Shown one piece after another: positions 42,466-50,497 of a stretch of 64,000 nt of DNA. This stretch comes from Streptomyces sp. NBC_01689 (GTDB taxonomy: Bacteria; Actinomycetota; Actinomycetes; Streptomycetales; Streptomycetaceae). Each line of letters begins with the position of its first letter. Within the stretch, counting starts at the first letter, position 1. The translations under genes were made by a program, and so were the position numbers. Where the stretch lies: assembly GCF_036250675.1 (NCBI RefSeq), contig NZ_CP109592.1:9052001-9116000 (forward strand), in the 5' to 3' direction. The notes under the pieces are model-generated. The model did not search any database. It had not been told where the DNA came from and worked only from the letters and a program-made list of their open reading frames with translations.

Positions 42466-43115
42466 CTGTCGTCACCGGTGGACATGGGTGGCATCGCCGG
42501 TCGCACCCCGCTCACCGCGGACGTCCGCGAGCAACTGCCCACGGTGCTGTGGGGCGGTTCCATCCGCGCGGTGGGCCCCGGCGGTACGAGCGCGTTCGTC
42601 ACCCCGCACGACACCGTCCCGGGCCCCGCACTCGACCCCGAGGTCCGCACCGGGGTACCGGCGTTCACGGAGCCCCCGCCGTCTACTGGGGCGTCAACGT
42701 GACGCTCGACCGACTCCAGGAGGCCCGCAGGATCGGCGCCGAGGCCGCGGTGCGTGCTGCCGTCGCCCTGCTCCACGCGTGGTCTCCGGTGCTGCGGGAG
42801 ATCGTGAGCGCGGTCGATCCGAGGACGGTGGGCACGTTCCGCTACCACGCCTGTGACCCCGGGCGCATCTGACACCCTGGCCGTCGGGCACGGTCACCGC
42901 ACTGGGGGGACGCGGTCCACGCGATCCCCCCGACCGGCGGTCGGGCAGCCGCCACCGCGATCCGCGACGCCGACCTGCCGGCCGCCCACCTGACGAACGC
43001 GGCGAAGGGCCTCACGACGATCCCGCTCGGCGTGCACGGGTACGAACGCGGCCTCACCGAAAACGCGGCCGACCCCGTTCGGGTGTCGCTGAAGCCGCTG
43101 GTGTGGCAGCGGCGA
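42466..43115 (+). pseudogene. decayed FAD-dependent monooxygenase (N-terminus deleted)
   Basis: The remnant starts abruptly in the middle of the protein (SSPVDMGGIAGRTPLTADV) and lacks the FAD-binding GxGxxG region. It continues as VLWGGSIRAVGPGGTSAFVTPHD, shifts frame near 42680, goes on as YWGVNVTLDRLQEARRIG, meets an in-frame TGA at 42870-42872, and resumes as WGDAVHAIPPTGGRAAATAI and VHGYERGLTENAADPVRVSL, the second FAD motif (GD-x-H-x-x-P-x-x-G-x-G region) of aromatic-ring hydroxylase-like enzymes. The usual third G of that motif is lost too. It is certainly non-functional. Its divergent TetR neighbour is broken at the same point. Confidence 0.75.
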
Positions 43116-43316
43116 CTCGCCCGCCCGGATGTCGGAGGGCTCGCCGCGTCGCCACGCCCATCGCCGCTCCGGTGGCCGCGGCCCGGCGCTGACCCGGGAC
43201 GGCGGGACCGTCGTAATCCTCCCACCCGGACCCGCGGGACGAGGTCCGCCCAGCGGTCCGGCAGACCGTACCGTGGTCGTCGGCCGTCGGCCGTCGGCCG
43301 ACGAGCGCGAGCGGCC

Positions 43317-43991
43317 TCACTCCGGGGACGAGCCGGGGCAGGGTGCTTCCGGCTTGCGGGCCAGAAGGCAGGCGTGCGGCCTCTTCACCCGCCCGCCGGG
43401 CTCCTGCTCCAGTCTCGCGGTGACGACGAAACCGGCCCGGCCCAGCAGACCGATCACGCGGTCCAATGGCAGGAGGTACGACTCGTAGGAGACCGGGCGG
43501 CCGTAGCCGTGGGTCGGCCGCAGCCGCTCGTCGCCGACGTAGTCCCCCCAGAGCAGGTGGCCGCCGGGCGCGAGCGTGCGGTGGAACTCGGCGAACACCG
43601 CGGGCAGCCACCGTGGGGGTGTGTGATGGGTGGAGTACCAGGCCAGAATGCCGCCGAGCTCGTCCACCCCCGTCTCCAGCGCGGTCATCGAGCCTTCCAT
43701 GAACCGCAGGTTCGGAAACGCCTGCCGGGCCAGCCCTACCATCCTCGGAGACAGATCGACGCCGAAGGCGGACACACCCAGTCCTGCCAGGTGTGCGGTC
43801 AAGCGTCCGGGACCGCACCCCAGGTCCGCGACCGGCCGCTGGCCGGCCGTCCGCACGAGTTCGGCGAACCCGGCCAGCATCGCCCGTGAGAGCGGGTCCA
43901 TCCCGGCCGGAGGTGGCACGCGTTCGACGTAATCCGCGGCGACGGTGTCGTACGACTCACGGACGGCCTTCAGATAGGAGGGCTCAGCCAT
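43317..43991 (-). CDS. class I SAM-dependent methyltransferase
   Basis: A 224-residue methyltransferase of the UbiE-like type. It starts VRESYDTVAADYVERV, has motif I VADLGCGPGRLTAHLAGLG, then FGVDLSPRMVGLARQ, DELGGILAWYSTHHTPPRWL and the post-motif LAPGGHLLWGDYVGD. It ends with a tail (LARKPEAPC) common in this family. Substrate is unknown. ATG 43991 directly precedes the conserved opening. It lies between two patches of decayed genes but is itself intact. Confidence 0.87.
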   Translation of the reverse strand: MAEPSYLKAVRESYDTVAADYVERVPPPAGMDPLSRAMLAGFAELVRTAGQRPVADLGCGPGRLTAHLAGLGVSAFGVDLSPRMVGLARQAFPNLRFMEGSMTALETGVDELGGILAWYSTHHTPPRWLPAVFAEFHRTLAPGGHLLWGDYVGDERLRPTHGYGRPVSYESYLLPLDRVIGLLGRAGFVVTARLEQEPGGRVKRPHACLLARKPEAPCPGSSPE

Positions 43992-44235
43992 TCGGGAAAC
44001 CTTAGACCAGGCAACTGACAGGCTGGGGCGCGATCTTCAGCCGACCTGCGTTCCATCTACCGAGGCGGACACCCGGCCGCCGGACCACCGGTGACCGGAC
44101 GCGGTCACGGCACCAGCGACCCGGTCCACGGGCTCGGTGCTCGGCGGTGCCCGAATCGGCCACGGTCCGCCCTGTCGCGACGCGCCGCGTCCGCATCCGG
44201 GGGCTGGGGTGCCCGAGCCCGGAAGGGCTCTGTCA

Positions 44236-44881
44236 GTGCCTGACCACATAGTGACGCCCGTGCGGATCACGGAGCACACACTCGAACAGGCATGGCATCA
44301 GATAGCCGCGGGCTCCGACCTGCTCGACGACATCATGTTCCCTCCATGGGCTCCTCGCCCGGTGAGTACCCGTGACACGCGGGTGATCCCGGCGCCGTCT
44401 TCCTCGTCCTCGGCGAGTACGGCACCGCGCGCGGGGACCGCGGCCCCCGCCAAGAAGTCTTCGCCACGCGGGACGTCGATCAGGTGCTGCACTTCGCTGC
44501 CGAGCAGGCTGTTCGCAGTCTCGCCGAGCACACGGTGGCCCGCTCGCCGGGGCGGGGGCCGGTCGCCGACCTCGTGGCCGGACAGGCGGAGTTGCCGGAC
44601 GGCGTCAACGGGGAGTGGGGGAGCAGGTTCCGCCGCGGAGGCATGAACGACGCGCGTGCGGCGCGGCCGTGCGGACGCGACCCGCCGGAACGCCTGGCCT
44701 GGATCGTTCGCGGGTGGCGTGCCCAGACCCCTACACCAACCTGACGTTCTTCCGCGGCGACGACGTCAGCGCCGGACGGATCACCCTGCTCCACGGAGCC
44801 GACCCCGAACAGGTCGCGGCCGGGACACAGCTCGCGGTGGGCACGCGGCGCCTGAGGGGGAGGCTGAAGGTCGTCCCCTGA
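44236..44881 (+). pseudogene. decayed hypothetical gene (possibly immunity-protein-like)
   Basis: Three pieces of one plausible protein lie in three successive frames. VPDHIVTPVRITEHTLEQAW to FPPWAPRP runs from GTG 44236, which has GGAAGG upstream. GAVFLVLGEYGTARGDRG to AEQAVRSLAEHTVA is in the next frame from 44391. DPYTNLTFFRGDDVSAGRIT to the stop at 44881 is in the third. The protein-like composition of each piece and their order suggest a single gene with two frameshifts. The pattern reminds me of streptomycete proteins annotated as Imm63-type immunity proteins, but I cannot confirm it. Confidence 0.5.
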
Positions 44882-45052
44882 CTGTCAAGACGGTCAGCGG
44901 CGTGGCCGGTTCGGCGGTGCGAATCCAGTTGGCGGTCCGAGACCGACCGAGCCGCAGGTGACGTCGAGAGGGCGACCATGTGGTCGTCCGCGATGGTCCA
45001 ATGGAAGAACGGCGTCCACGTCAGGATCAGTCGAACAGAACGGGGGACCTCG

Positions 45053-45376
45053 GTGGAGAAGTGGTCTGAAGGGCCTGCCGCCGATCCGGAGGCGGCGAGA
45101 GAGCGGTACACCTCCGACATGCGCGCGGAGCGCAAGGCGCTGCGAGAGGTGATCGGAGCCGACCTGCCTGCCGCACACCTCGGTCTGGGCATCGTCGTGA
45201 TCGCGACGGTGCTCGTGAGCCTCGGTGCGGGGCCCGCCGGTGGAGCCCTTGTGGCCGGCGTGTTCGGCCTCCTGTTCGTCGGCGCTCTGGCAGCGATGTT
45301 CCTCAGGGGCGTTCGCGGCCTGGAAGCGGGGCGCCGGGCCTGTCTCTTCACCTTCGGATGGGCGAACTGGGTCTGA
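45053..45376 (+). CDS. small hypothetical membrane protein
   Basis: A 107-residue protein. A charged N-terminal region (PEAARERYTSDMRAERKALRE, split by reading) precedes two adjacent membrane segments (HLGLGIVVIATVLVSLGA and LVAGVFGLLFVGALAAMFL), giving a helical hairpin with both ends inside. GTG 45053 follows GGGGGA at about 7 nt. No family was recognised. Codon usage fits a real gene. It has no operon partner. Confidence 0.6.
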   Translation: MEKWSEGPAADPEAARERYTSDMRAERKALREVIGADLPAAHLGLGIVVIATVLVSLGAGPAGGALVAGVFGLLFVGALAAMFLRGVRGLEAGRRACLFTFGWANWV

Positions 45377-45663
45377 ACAGCCCGATCTTCGACCTGCCGC
45401 TCGACTGTCGCGGCGTCGAGATCGACCAGTCGGTCCGGCAAGGGACGCGGGCCCCCTCGGGGTCGTGAGCCCGAGGCCCGCCGCGTCCGATCTTCCCAGG
45501 CCCCAGTTGCCTCAAGGTCGAGCCAACCCCTCGCCCGAAGCGTTGACATGACCCTGACCTGTGGCTAGCTTCACAAAGAGTTCCCGTCTGTGCCCCCAGG
45601 TGCTCGTGGCCCCGGGGCTCCGTCAACGCGTTCACATCGCCAGGTGCCCCATCCTCGTGATGA

Positions 45664-45675
45664 GACAACGTTGTC
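45664..45675. promoter_or_regulatory. LacI-type operator 1 before GH92
   Basis: GACAACGTTGTC is a perfect 12-bp palindrome with the central AACGTT found in many LacI-family sites. A second near-identical site lies 52 bp downstream, about five helical turns, so both face the same side of the DNA. Confidence 0.65.
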
Positions 45676-45715
45676 ACCCTCGCTCATGGTCGGAACATCG
45701 CGCTTTTTGGTCGAA

Positions 45716-45727
45716 GGCAACGTTGTC
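45716..45727. promoter_or_regulatory. LacI-type operator 2 before GH92
   Basis: GGCAACGTTGTC differs from operator 1 by one base and ends 40 bp before the start codon. The pair could be bridged by a tetrameric repressor or bound by two dimers. Confidence 0.6.
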
Positions 45728-45767
45728 AAGTGCCGCTTCCTGCTCCCGAGTAGAGGAGAACCCTGTG

Positions 45768-48539
45768 ATGAAACGATGGCCGAGACTCCCCGGAACCACC
45801 GCGATCGGGTTGATCGCCGCCGGCGCCCTGGCCGCGGCGGGTCTGTGCGCGCCCGCGGCGGCCGCCGTGAAGGCCGCGCTCGTCACGTCGCCCGCCACCG
45901 TGGTCAACCCGTTCATCGGCACGTCGAACCAGGCAGACGACTTCCCCGGGGCCGACGTGCCGTTCGGCATGGTGCAGTGGAGTCCGGACACTCCGTCGCG
46001 TCCCTCCGGCGGCGGATACGAGTACAACGACTCGTCCATCACCGGCTTCAGCCTCACCCACATCGCCGGACCCGGCTGCGGTGCGGCCGGGGACATTCCG
46101 GTGCTCCCGACGGTCGGTGCCGTCAACACCGGTGCCACGGACGCCTTCTCACACGCCAACGAGTCCGCGTCGGCCGGGTCCTACAAGGTCGCCCTCAACA
46201 ATCAGGTGACCACGGAACTGACCACCACGACCCGCAGCGGCATGGCGCGCTTCACCTTCCCGGCGAGCAACCAGGCCAACCTGATCTTCAAGCTCACCGG
46301 GAGCCAGAACGGCGCCAGTTCGACGCAGTTCACCAAGGTCTCCAGCACCGAGGTGAGTGGTCAGGTGACCAGCGGTCACTTCTGTGGCGCGGGAAACACG
46401 TACAGCGTGTACTTCGACATGGTCTTCGACCAGCCGTTCACCTCGCAGGGCGCCTCGGTCGCGAAGTCGGCGGCCACGCCGGAGAAGTCCGGAACCGCTT
46501 CCAAGAATGCCGCCGAGAAAGCCAACAGGCCCGTACTCCACGGCAAGACCCCCACCGCGGCGAACAAGGCGAAGGCTGCCGTCGGCGCCGCCCCGAACGC
46601 CGCCGCCTCGAACGGCTACGTCACCTTCAACACCACCGCCAACCCGGTGGTGCAGGCCAAGGTCGGCATCTCCTATGTCTCGGTCGCGAACGCCACGGCC
46701 AACCGGGTCGCGGAGAACTCCGGCTGGGACTTCAACGCGACCCGGACCGCCGCCCAGAACGCCTGGAACGGCGCGCTCGGGAAGATCCAGATTGCCGGCG
46801 GGACGACCGCGCAGCAGCAGAGCTTCTACACCGCGCTCTACCACTCGCTGCTGCACCCGAACGTCATCAGTGACACCAACGGCCAGTACTTCGGGTTCGA
46901 CGGCAGGACGCACACCGTGGACGCCGGTCACCAGGCTGCATACGCCAACTACTCCGGCTGGGACATCTACCGCTCACAGGCCCAGCTCGAAGCCCTGGTG
47001 GCTCCGCAGGTCGCCTCGGACACCGCACAGTCGATGGTCGACGACTACGCCCAGACCGGCATCTTCCCCAAGTGGTCGGAGAACAACGGCGAGTCGTACG
47101 TCATGGTGGGCGACCCGGCGGACGCCATCCTCGCCGACTACTACGCCTTCGGCGCACGGGACTTCGACTCCTCGACCGCCCTGGCCGACATGGTGAAACA
47201 GGCGAGTACCACCAACAACGACCGTCCGGGCCTGAACTACCTGAACTCGCCCGGATACATGCCGCACGACGGCAGCTACGGCTGCTGCAACTTCTACGGT
47301 CCGGTCGCCACCACGCTGGAGTACAACACGGCCGACTTCGCGATCTCCGCGATGGCCGGCGCACTCGGCAACACCAGTGCCCAGAAGACGTACGCCAACC
47401 GGGCCCAGGGCTGGCGCAACGTGCTCAACCCCGCCTCCGGCTTCGTCGAGCCGCGCAACGCCAGTGGTGCGTGGACCGGTGGGTTCGACCCCACCAGCGG
47501 TACCGACATGGTCGAGGCCGACTCCTGGATCTACACCGGCATGGTGCCGTTCAACATCGGTGGGCTCGCGCGGGCCAAGGGCGGCAACACGGCGATGAAC
47601 CACTACCTGGACACCGTGCTGCGCAGCTACACCGGTGACAAGGGCTATGCGTGGGTCGGCAACGAACCGAGCATCGAACTGCCCTGGGAGTACGACTACA
47701 CCGGGCAGCCCTACAAGACGCAGGGCACCGTCCGGGCGATCCAGGACCAGATCTGGGCGAACACCCCCGGAGGCCTGGCCGACGGCAACGACGACCTCGG
47801 CGCGATGAGCGCCTGGTACGTCTGGTCCGCACTCGGCATGTACCCCGAGACCCCGGGTACCTCCGATCTCGCCCTGGGCTCACCCCTGTTCACCCAGGCC
47901 GTGGTCACACTTCCGTCCGGCAGGACGCTCACGATCAACGGCAACGGCGCCGCCGACAACGCCCCCTACGTGCAGTCCGCGGCCTGGAACGGCGCCTCCT
48001 GGAACAACGCCTTCGCCCCCACCACGGCCATCACCGCCGGAGGCACCCTGGACTTCACGCTCGGCACCGGCGCCAACACCTCGTGGGCGACCGCCGCTTC
48101 CGCCGCGCCGCCCTCCTACGCGGGTGACACCACGGCTCCGACCTCGCCGCGCATCGGCGCCATCACCTCTTCGGTCGCCGCGAACCTCTGTGTGGACGAC
48201 GCGAGTTCGGCGACCTCCGACGGCACCCATGTGCAGATCTGGAGCTGCAACAGCACCTACGCCCAGGACTGGATCGTCGCCGGCGACGGAACGATCCGCA
48301 CCCTCGGCAAATGCCTGGACGTCGACCACAGCGGGACGACGAACGGCACCCTGATCCAGCTGTGGACGTGCAACGGCAGCGGAGCCCAGCAGTGGACCGC
48401 CGGTGCCAACGGATCGCTCGTCAACCCCCAGTCCAAGCTGTGCCTCGACGACCCCAACTCCTCCACCACCACCGGAACCCAGCTCCAGCTCTACACCTGC
48501 AACGGCTCGGGTGCCCAGAACTGGAAGCTGCCTGGCTGA
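45768..48539 (+). CDS. secreted GH92 family alpha-mannosidase with C-terminal ricin-type lectin domain
   Basis: A 923-residue secreted exo-alpha-mannosidase candidate acting on mannan or N-glycan-like sugars with a calcium-dependent mechanism. Signal peptide is GTTAIGLIAAGALAAAGLCA. The N-terminal beta-sandwich opens VNPFIGTSNQADDFPGADVPFGMVQ, diagnostic for GH92. The (alpha/alpha)6 domain carries GNEPSIELPWEYDYTGQPYK and GNDDLGAMSAWYVWSALGMYP, where the catalytic acid and base loops lie. Many relatives have HH after NEPS; here it is IEL, which may change linkage preference. An Ala/Lys-rich insert fills residues 229-281. The last 130 residues are a ricin-type trefoil with three QxW-like repeats. 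ATG 45768 (or GTG 45765) follows GAGGAGA. It ends in a very strong hairpin. Confidence 0.92.
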   Translation: MKRWPRLPGTTAIGLIAAGALAAAGLCAPAAAAVKAALVTSPATVVNPFIGTSNQADDFPGADVPFGMVQWSPDTPSRPSGGGYEYNDSSITGFSLTHIAGPGCGAAGDIPVLPTVGAVNTGATDAFSHANESASAGSYKVALNNQVTTELTTTTRSGMARFTFPASNQANLIFKLTGSQNGASSTQFTKVSSTEVSGQVTSGHFCGAGNTYSVYFDMVFDQPFTSQGASVAKSAATPEKSGTASKNAAEKANRPVLHGKTPTAANKAKAAVGAAPNAAASNGYVTFNTTANPVVQAKVGISYVSVANATANRVAENSGWDFNATRTAAQNAWNGALGKIQIAGGTTAQQQSFYTALYHSLLHPNVISDTNGQYFGFDGRTHTVDAGHQAAYANYSGWDIYRSQAQLEALVAPQVASDTAQSMVDDYAQTGIFPKWSENNGESYVMVGDPADAILADYYAFGARDFDSSTALADMVKQASTTNNDRPGLNYLNSPGYMPHDGSYGCCNFYGPVATTLEYNTADFAISAMAGALGNTSAQKTYANRAQGWRNVLNPASGFVEPRNASGAWTGGFDPTSGTDMVEADSWIYTGMVPFNIGGLARAKGGNTAMNHYLDTVLRSYTGDKGYAWVGNEPSIELPWEYDYTGQPYKTQGTVRAIQDQIWANTPGGLADGNDDLGAMSAWYVWSALGMYPETPGTSDLALGSPLFTQAVVTLPSGRTLTINGNGAADNAPYVQSAAWNGASWNNAFAPTTAITAGGTLDFTLGTGANTSWATAASAAPPSYAGDTTAPTSPRIGAITSSVAANLCVDDASSATSDGTHVQIWSCNSTYAQDWIVAGDGTIRTLGKCLDVDHSGTTNGTLIQLWTCNGSGAQQWTAGANGSLVNPQSKLCLDDPNSSTTTGTQLQLYTCNGSGAQNWKLPG

Positions 48540-48588
48540 GTCATCGGCACCGGCGCGCCGAGCACCCGCCGAGCCGCCCCGGAGCATC

Positions 48589-48630
48589 GTCCGTGTGTGT
48601 CCCGGCCGTTCGGCCGGGACACACACGGAC
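48589..48630 (+). terminator. strong 20-bp hairpin terminator after GH92
   Basis: Arms 48589-48608 and 48611-48630 are perfect reverse complements of 20 bp with a 2-nt TT turn. They include GTGTGTGTCCCGGCCG and its complement. It is 50 bp past the stop codon. Confidence 0.85.
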
Positions 48631-48692
48631 CGCGTGGGCCCTCCGGCGGATGGAGAGGGCCCGAGGGCCTTCGTTCGGGTCCGCGGCAGGTC

Positions 48693-48698
48693 TAAGCT
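48693..48698 (+). promoter_or_regulatory. candidate -10 of a leaderless VOC transcript
   Basis: TAAGCT fits the -10 pattern and is followed by 6 nt and then the ATG at 48705. There is no Shine-Dalgarno sequence, and a weak TTCGTT lies 17 bp upstream as -35. Transcription would start at the A of the start codon. Confidence 0.45.
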
Positions 48699-48704
48699 CT
48701 GCGG

Positions 48705-49058
48705 ATGACCTTGGAATGGGAACAGGTAATCGTTCACGCGGAAGATCCGGTGGCCTTGGGTCAGTGGTGGGCCGATGCTCTCGGCTGGGTCGTGGTGCAC
48801 TCCTCCGACGACGAGTTCGAGATCCGGTCGGCGCCGGATCGCCTGCCGGGCCTGGAATTCGTCCGCCTCGAAGAGACCAAGAAGTCCAAGAGCCGACTGC
48901 ATCTCGACTTCAGGCCCGATGACCAGGAGGCCGAGGTGGCCCGGATGGAGGCTCTTGGCGCCCAGCGCGTCGACATCGGTCAGGGCGAGCAGTCCTGGGT
49001 CGTTCTGGCGGACCCTGAGGGCAACGAGTTCTGCATCCTCGGCCGGCGGAGCCAGTAG
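48705..49058 (+). CDS. VOC (glyoxalase-like) family protein
   Basis: A 117-residue protein of the small glyoxalase-like type: WEQVIVHAEDPVALGQWWAD, LEFVRLEETKKSKSRLHLDF and WVVLADPEGNEFCIL. It resembles the protein at 40165 in its closing segment (LADPEGNEFC in both), so the two belong to the same subfamily. Histidines at VIVHAED and LHLDF and the Glu before FC could bind a metal. No partner gene is adjacent. It is probably translated from a leaderless message. Confidence 0.87.
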   Translation: MTLEWEQVIVHAEDPVALGQWWADALGWVVVHSSDDEFEIRSAPDRLPGLEFVRLEETKKSKSRLHLDFRPDDQEAEVARMEALGAQRVDIGQGEQSWVVLADPEGNEFCILGRRSQ

Positions 49059-49187
49059 GACGCACGCCGGGGCGTGACGTCGGTAGGCGTTGCGGGTGGG
49101 GCGCACGGACACGGCGGCCCGCGGCGCGGTGGGGCAGGGCCCGCCCGGTGCTTCAGCCCGGGCAGGCCCCGTCCCTCCGTGGGGAGT

Positions 49188-49736
49188 TCAGCGCTTGAGC
49201 GTGAAGGTGAAGTCCCCGGAGACCTTGCCGCTGAGCCGGACCGCCGAGACGAGTCGCCCTTCCGCGAGGAGTCTCCCGGCCTCGGCTCGCGAAAGGCCGC
49301 AGCCTTCGGCGATCAGTCGCACCGGTCGGACAGGAATCCGTGCCGCGAAGCGGACCGCGACATCGACCACGTCGCCGTCCAGGTCGTCCGAACCGCCGGT
49401 GTCGAGGCGCCAGGCGCCGTCCCAGTCGAGGGCGATGCGATTGCGCCGCCGCACGGCCGGATCCTGGAGCAACTCGGCGGCCAGGACGGCACTGTTGGCA
49501 TGGAGCCGGTCCAGCAGCTCCGGCGGTACGGAGCGGACGTTCATCCGCTCCAGGATCGTGAGCTTCGCCGTTTCCCCGCAGGCCGTGCACAGCACGAGGA
49601 GCCAGGCGTCGATGAGCTTGTGATGGGCGTTGACGCGGAATTTCCCGTTCGCGCGGAAGTGCTCGGAAGAGCACGTGTGGCAACGACGGCGAACGAGGGG
49701 CAGGCAGGTGGGAGCGACCACCCAGGTGTTGAGCAC
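49188..49736 (-). CDS. DUF1062 domain-containing protein
   Basis: A 182-residue protein. The DUF1062 pattern is plain: WVVAPTCLPLVRRRCHTCSS with a CxxC, KFRVNAHHKLIDAWLLVLCT, ACGETAKLTILERMNVRSV with a second CxxC, and a helical C-terminal half ending in an S4-like stretch (LSRAEAGRLLAEGRLVSAVRL). The two CxxC pairs probably form a zinc ribbon. Function is unknown. GTG 49736 matches the usual family start just before the tryptophan; a TTG 36 bp upstream is the alternative. It is convergent with the VOC gene. Confidence 0.85.
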   Translation of the reverse strand: MLNTWVVAPTCLPLVRRRCHTCSSEHFRANGKFRVNAHHKLIDAWLLVLCTACGETAKLTILERMNVRSVPPELLDRLHANSAVLAAELLQDPAVRRRNRIALDWDGAWRLDTGGSDDLDGDVVDVAVRFAARIPVRPVRLIAEGCGLSRAEAGRLLAEGRLVSAVRLSGKVSGDFTFTLKR

Positions 49737-49962
49737 AGAGGTACACCGATTCCAGTGAGAGGACCGCAGCAAGAAGCAGCGCGGCGCACAGGTGCGACGC
49801 GCGACAGATCAGCGCTCGGGGGGTCTCACACGGTGTACAACGGCACGTCCTTTCCCGGACGACTCGGCTCGGCAGCACGGTAGTGGCGCACCTGAGCGCG
49901 GTTCCACCGAATTTCGGTGGCGCCGCTTTCGTGACCCTTGTGCGTATCGGGCCGGGCGATGC

Positions 49963-50487
49963 CTACACGTCATGCATCGGCGCGGGCTTCTCCAGCAGGG
50001 TGAACGACTTGGGCGCGCCGGCCGGCTGGGGTTTGCCCTCCTTGTGGCCGACGACCCGGTAACCGGCGTTCAGGTAGTACGCGTTGAGGCGCGTGTTGCC
50101 GGCCAGGCAGTCCAGCCGCACCCAGGACCGCCCCGCCGCGGCCACCCGGCGCTCGGCGGCCCGGAGCAGCAGCCGCCCCGTCCCCGGCGGGGCACAACTC
50201 CGGTCCACCATCAGGCGGTGGACGTAACCGGCCACGGGGAGCTGTGGCCCCCAGGCGTCCTCGTCCGTCCACCACAGCTCCCAGGCGCCGGCCAGGCGGC
50301 CGCCGGAATCCGCGAGCCAGACCTCCCCGCTCGTCATGGTCCGGCGGAAGTGGTCCTCGTCCAGTTCGCCAGGGCGCCACTGACCCGTGATGCCGTGGGC
50401 GAGCATCCACCGTGCGGCATCGTCACGCAGACGAACGAGGGAGGGCAGGTCGGTGTCGGCGGCGAGGCGGAAACGGAGCACGGTCAC
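49963..50487 (-). CDS. GNAT family N-acetyltransferase
   Basis: A 174-residue acetyltransferase fold. It opens VTVLRFRLAADTDLPSLVRL, has GYVHRLMVDRSCAPPGTGRL as the acetyl-CoA-binding motif A (V-x-RxxxGxGxxL in modified form: SCAPPGTGRLLLRAAE), and ends LDCLAGNTRLNAYYLNAGYRVVG, the typical motif B with its YY/GY pair. Acceptor is unknown. GTG 50487 is the best start. It sits 10 bp downstream of the leftward oxidoreductase gene's start region but is read in the same direction as that gene, so it is the gene after it in the transcript. Confidence 0.87.
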   Translation of the reverse strand: MTVLRFRLAADTDLPSLVRLRDDAARWMLAHGITGQWRPGELDEDHFRRTMTSGEVWLADSGGRLAGAWELWWTDEDAWGPQLPVAGYVHRLMVDRSCAPPGTGRLLLRAAERRVAAAGRSWVRLDCLAGNTRLNAYYLNAGYRVVGHKEGKPQPAGAPKSFTLLEKPAPMHDV

Positions 50488-50497
50488 CCGGCGATCT

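Larger units (their letters stand above)
45377..45767. promoter_or_regulatory. regulatory region of the GH92 gene
   Basis: These 391 bp contain no supported gene. The last 105 bp carry two palindromic operators (45664-45675 and 45716-45727) and the ribosome-binding site GAGGAGA at 45753-45759. Core promoter hexamers could not be fixed with confidence. Confidence 0.55.

Noticed and set aside
49074..49883. Rightward frame opposite the DUF1062 gene
   Set aside because: The leftward frame carries two CxxC pairs and the DUF1062 pattern; the rightward frame is a shadow.
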